Origin: Christiangramia sp.
GTDB lineage: Bacteria > Bacteroidota > Bacteroidia > Flavobacteriales > Flavobacteriaceae
Length of the DNA: 6,589 nucleotides
Assembly: GCA_024635735.1 (NCBI GenBank)
Contig: JAGXII010000003.1
Span: 1 to 6,589 of the forward strand
Direction of reading: 5' to 3'
Position numbers and translations under genes: made by a program. The notes beneath the pieces were generated by a model that did not search any database, had not been told where the DNA came from, and saw only the letters and a program-made list of their open reading frames with translations. Positions 5,872 to 6,589 of this stretch are shown here, one piece after another. Numbering within the stretch: the stretch's first letter is position 1; the number at the start of each line of letters is the position of its first letter.

Positions 5872-5876
5872 ATATA
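5869..5876 (-). promoter_or_regulatory. -7 element of the marR promoter
   Basis: Minus-strand TATATTTG (5876-5869) matches TAnnTTTG exactly and is identical to the trp -7 element. No clear TTG lies at the expected -33 position (around 5896-5900), so the promoter may be weak or may rely on a bound factor. A start near 5865 would give a 5' UTR of about 20 bases made almost entirely of operator sequence. Confidence 0.65.
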
Positions 5877-5886
5877 TAATAATGTT

Positions 5887-5899
5887 AAACTTGAAGTTT
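5887..5899. repeat. Short palindrome in the divergent marR/rhodanese region
   Basis: AAACTT-G-AAGTTT is a perfect 6+1+6 dyad, and AATGTT occurs on both sides of it (5881-5886 and 5901-5906). It lies where the -33 element of the marR promoter should be and about 60 bases upstream of the rhodanese -7 candidate. It may be a protein-binding site, but at this size in AT-rich DNA chance is possible. Confidence 0.3.
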
Positions 5900-5959
5900 T
5901 AATGTTCTGTTAAATTTTTCTGATAGGCCTTCTGAAATTTCTCAGACAGAAAATTCGAT

Positions 5960-5967
5960 TATCTTTA
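5960..5967 (+). promoter_or_regulatory. Candidate -7 element for the rhodanese gene
   Basis: TATCTTTA matches TAnnTTTG except at the last base and lies 26 bases before the rhodanese ATG, a normal distance. No TTG is found 17-23 bases upstream, so the call rests on this element and its position alone. Confidence 0.4.
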
Positions 5968-5993
5968 CAAGACCAATAATAAATTTAATTACA

Positions 5994-6308
5994 ATGAAAG
6001 AATTAAGTCAGGAAGAATGGCAGAAGCAACTTAAAAATGATACTGATGCTGTAATTCTGGATGTGCGTACAGAGGAAGAAGTAGAAGAAGGATATATCCC
6101 AAAGGCAAAAATTATTGATATTTATAAAGGTCAGGGTTTTATCAATGAGGTTGAAAAATTAGATAAATCTAAACACTATTATATTTATTGCCGTTCTGGT
6201 AAGAGAAGTTCACAGGCTTGTACTTTACTTGACCAAATGGGTTTTAGTGAAACTTATAATTTGCTTGGAGGATTCTCAGAATGGGAAGGTGAAAAAACTA
6301 GCGACTAA
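5994..6308 (+). CDS. Single-domain rhodanese-like sulfurtransferase
   Basis: Small cytoplasmic rhodanese that carries sulfane sulfur as a persulfide on an active-site cysteine; such proteins serve sulfur transfer, thiol homeostasis or detoxification of cyanide or sulfide. The specific partner is not evident. 104 residues, the size of GlpE/PspE-type single domains. LDVRTEEEV (22-30) is the first conserved block and YIPKAKIIDI (34-43) the second, which normally reads GHIPGA. YIYCRSGKRSS (63-73) is the active-site loop with Cys66 in C-R-S-G-K-R-S form, and LLGGFSEWEG (90-99) is the closing motif. There is no signal peptide, and it begins directly with the domain. The ATG at 5994 follows ATTACA in A/T-rich DNA. 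It is transcribed away from marR and has its own terminator, so it is probably a single-gene unit. Confidence 0.93.
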   Translation: MKELSQEEWQKQLKNDTDAVILDVRTEEEVEEGYIPKAKIIDIYKGQGFINEVEKLDKSKHYYIYCRSGKRSSQACTLLDQMGFSETYNLLGGFSEWEGEKTSD

Positions 6309-6333
6309 GAAATAAAATATATAAATAGTTGAA

Positions 6334-6362
6334 AAAGCTACCCTTCCGGTAGCTTTCTTTTT
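6334..6362 (+). terminator. Terminator after the rhodanese gene
   Basis: AAAGCTACC (6334-6342) and GGTAGCTTT (6348-6356) form a perfect 9-bp stem with a 5-base loop, followed by CTTTTT. It begins 25 bases after the rhodanese stop codon. The reverse strand also has a T-run after the stem, so it could act in both directions. Confidence 0.9.
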
Positions 6363-6366
6363 AAGG

Positions 6367-6389
6367 AATTTTAAGTTTAACTTAAAATT
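6367..6389. promoter_or_regulatory. 23-bp perfect palindrome next to the lipoprotein promoter
   Basis: Arms AATTTTAAGTT (6367-6377) and AACTTAAAATT (6379-6389) are perfect inverted copies around a single T (6378). The palindrome ends one base before the TTTG of the downstream promoter. That is where an activator, or a repressor blocking the -33 region, would bind. It has only two G/C bases, both in the arms, and no T-run of terminator type. The rhodanese terminator just upstream is complete without it. Confidence 0.55.
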
Positions 6390-6390
6390 A

Positions 6391-6421
6391 TTTGCACTTT
6401 ATCTATAAAAGCATAGATTTA
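6391..6421 (+). promoter_or_regulatory. Promoter of the lipoprotein gene
   Basis: TTTG (6391-6394), 19 bases, then TAGATTTA (6414-6421) match the Bacteroidota promoter except for the final base of the -7 element. The spacing is identical to that of the trp promoter. The predicted start near 6425-6428 leaves a 5' UTR of about 36 bases. Confidence 0.65.
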
Positions 6422-6431
6422 AGCGATCTAT
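6401..6431. repeat. Alternating ATCTAT / ATAGAT / ATCTAT in the promoter
   Basis: ATCTAT (6401-6406), its inverse ATAGAT (6413-6418) and ATCTAT again (6426-6431) occur at 12-13 base intervals across the promoter spacer, the -7 element and the transcription start. The middle copy can pair with either neighbour. It may be a repressor array or a coincidence of AT-rich sequence. Confidence 0.3.
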
Positions 6432-6447
6432 TAACCTTTTTTTAACC
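6431..6447 (+). repeat. Direct repeat TTAACC in the 5' UTR
   Basis: TTAACC (6431-6436) and TTAACC (6442-6447) are separated by five Ts, so the copies lie 11 bp apart, about one helical turn. They fall after the predicted transcription start and before the lipoprotein ATG. They could bind a protein on one face of the DNA or affect the mRNA leader. Confidence 0.3.
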
Positions 6448-6462
6448 AAAACATTTTAATAA

Positions 6463-6589
6463 ATGAAATCAACTAAACTTAAAATAATGGCTGTAGCTGC
6501 CTTTACAGCTACATTTTTATTCTCCTGTAATCAGGACTCTTCTATACCTATGGAGGAGGAGAGCCAGGCTGTTCAAGAAGCACCTGCTG
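6463..6589 (+). CDS. Lipoprotein, N-terminal part only
   Basis: 42 codons are visible from the ATG at 6463, with the frame still open at the right edge. The N-terminus has a basic start (MKSTKLK), a hydrophobic core (8-20) and the lipobox LFSC with Cys22, typical of signal peptidase II. The mature protein would begin with lipidated Cys22-Asn-Gln-Asp and then a Ser/Glu-rich linker (EEESQAVQEA at 31-40). The acidic residues soon after the cysteine are in keeping with, but do not prove, the signal that sends some flavobacterial lipoproteins to the cell surface. The functional domain lies outside the window. The start region vaguely recalls Bacteroidota secreted metalloproteases, but this is not enough for a name. 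It has its own promoter and an upstream palindrome. Confidence 0.85.
   Translation, partial: MKSTKLKIMAVAAFTATFLFSCNQDSSIPMEEESQAVQEAPA

Noticed and set aside
5926..5951. AGGCCT and the TCTGA/TCAGA inverted repeat upstream of the rhodanese gene
   Set aside because: Five- to six-base arms of this kind are expected by chance, and they do not align with a promoter element.
6367..6389. Palindrome read as a second terminator of the rhodanese gene
   Set aside because: It has only two G/C bases and no following T-run, and a complete terminator already ends at 6362.

Overview
The window is AT-rich DNA from a member of the Bacteroidota, most likely a marine Flavobacteriaceae. The evidence is the promoter type (a TTG / TAnnTTTG pattern in front of several genes), the lack of Shine-Dalgarno sequences (A-rich stretches precede the start codons), the gene order trpE-trpG-trpD-trpC, and a lipoprotein signal of flavobacterial style. 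A genus such as Gramella/Christiangramia or Salegentibacter is a guess from protein flavour only.

Positions 1-4122 (minus strand) hold the front of a tryptophan operon. Read in the direction of transcription, it contains a promoter (4122-4092), a 15-codon leader peptide with three consecutive Trp codons (4077-4030), an intrinsic terminator with a competing antiterminator (4035-3970), trpE, trpG, a 139-bp gap carrying imperfect hairpins, trpD, and trpC, which runs off the left edge. TrpE and TrpG form anthranilate synthase, TrpD adds the phosphoribosyl group, and TrpC makes indole-3-glycerol phosphate. trpF, trpB and trpA are expected beyond the left edge but are not seen. Control appears to act at two levels: ribosome-mediated transcription attenuation at the leader, and probable feedback inhibition of TrpE by Trp.

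Positions 4136-5876 (minus strand) hold a three-gene unit, marR - nitroreductase - yceI. It is tightly packed (17-bp overlap, then an 18-bp gap) and ends in a strong terminator. Two tandem TTGTA-NN-TACAA palindromes lie between the marR start codon and its -7 element and look like the autoregulatory operator of this MarR protein. The unit is plausibly a response to a small toxic or redox-active compound, but the ligand cannot be read from the sequence.

Positions 5877-6362 (plus strand) hold a divergently transcribed single-domain rhodanese with its own terminator. Positions 6367-6589 hold a second plus-strand unit: a 23-bp perfect palindrome directly upstream of a good flavobacterial promoter, a 5' UTR with short repeats, and the first 42 codons of a lipoprotein that continues past the right edge. 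No intergenic stretch exceeds 300 bases, and I saw no tRNA, rRNA, CRISPR array or transposase.

The most interesting element is the complete peptide-leader attenuator of the trp operon. Next are the double operator at marR and the palindrome at the lipoprotein promoter.
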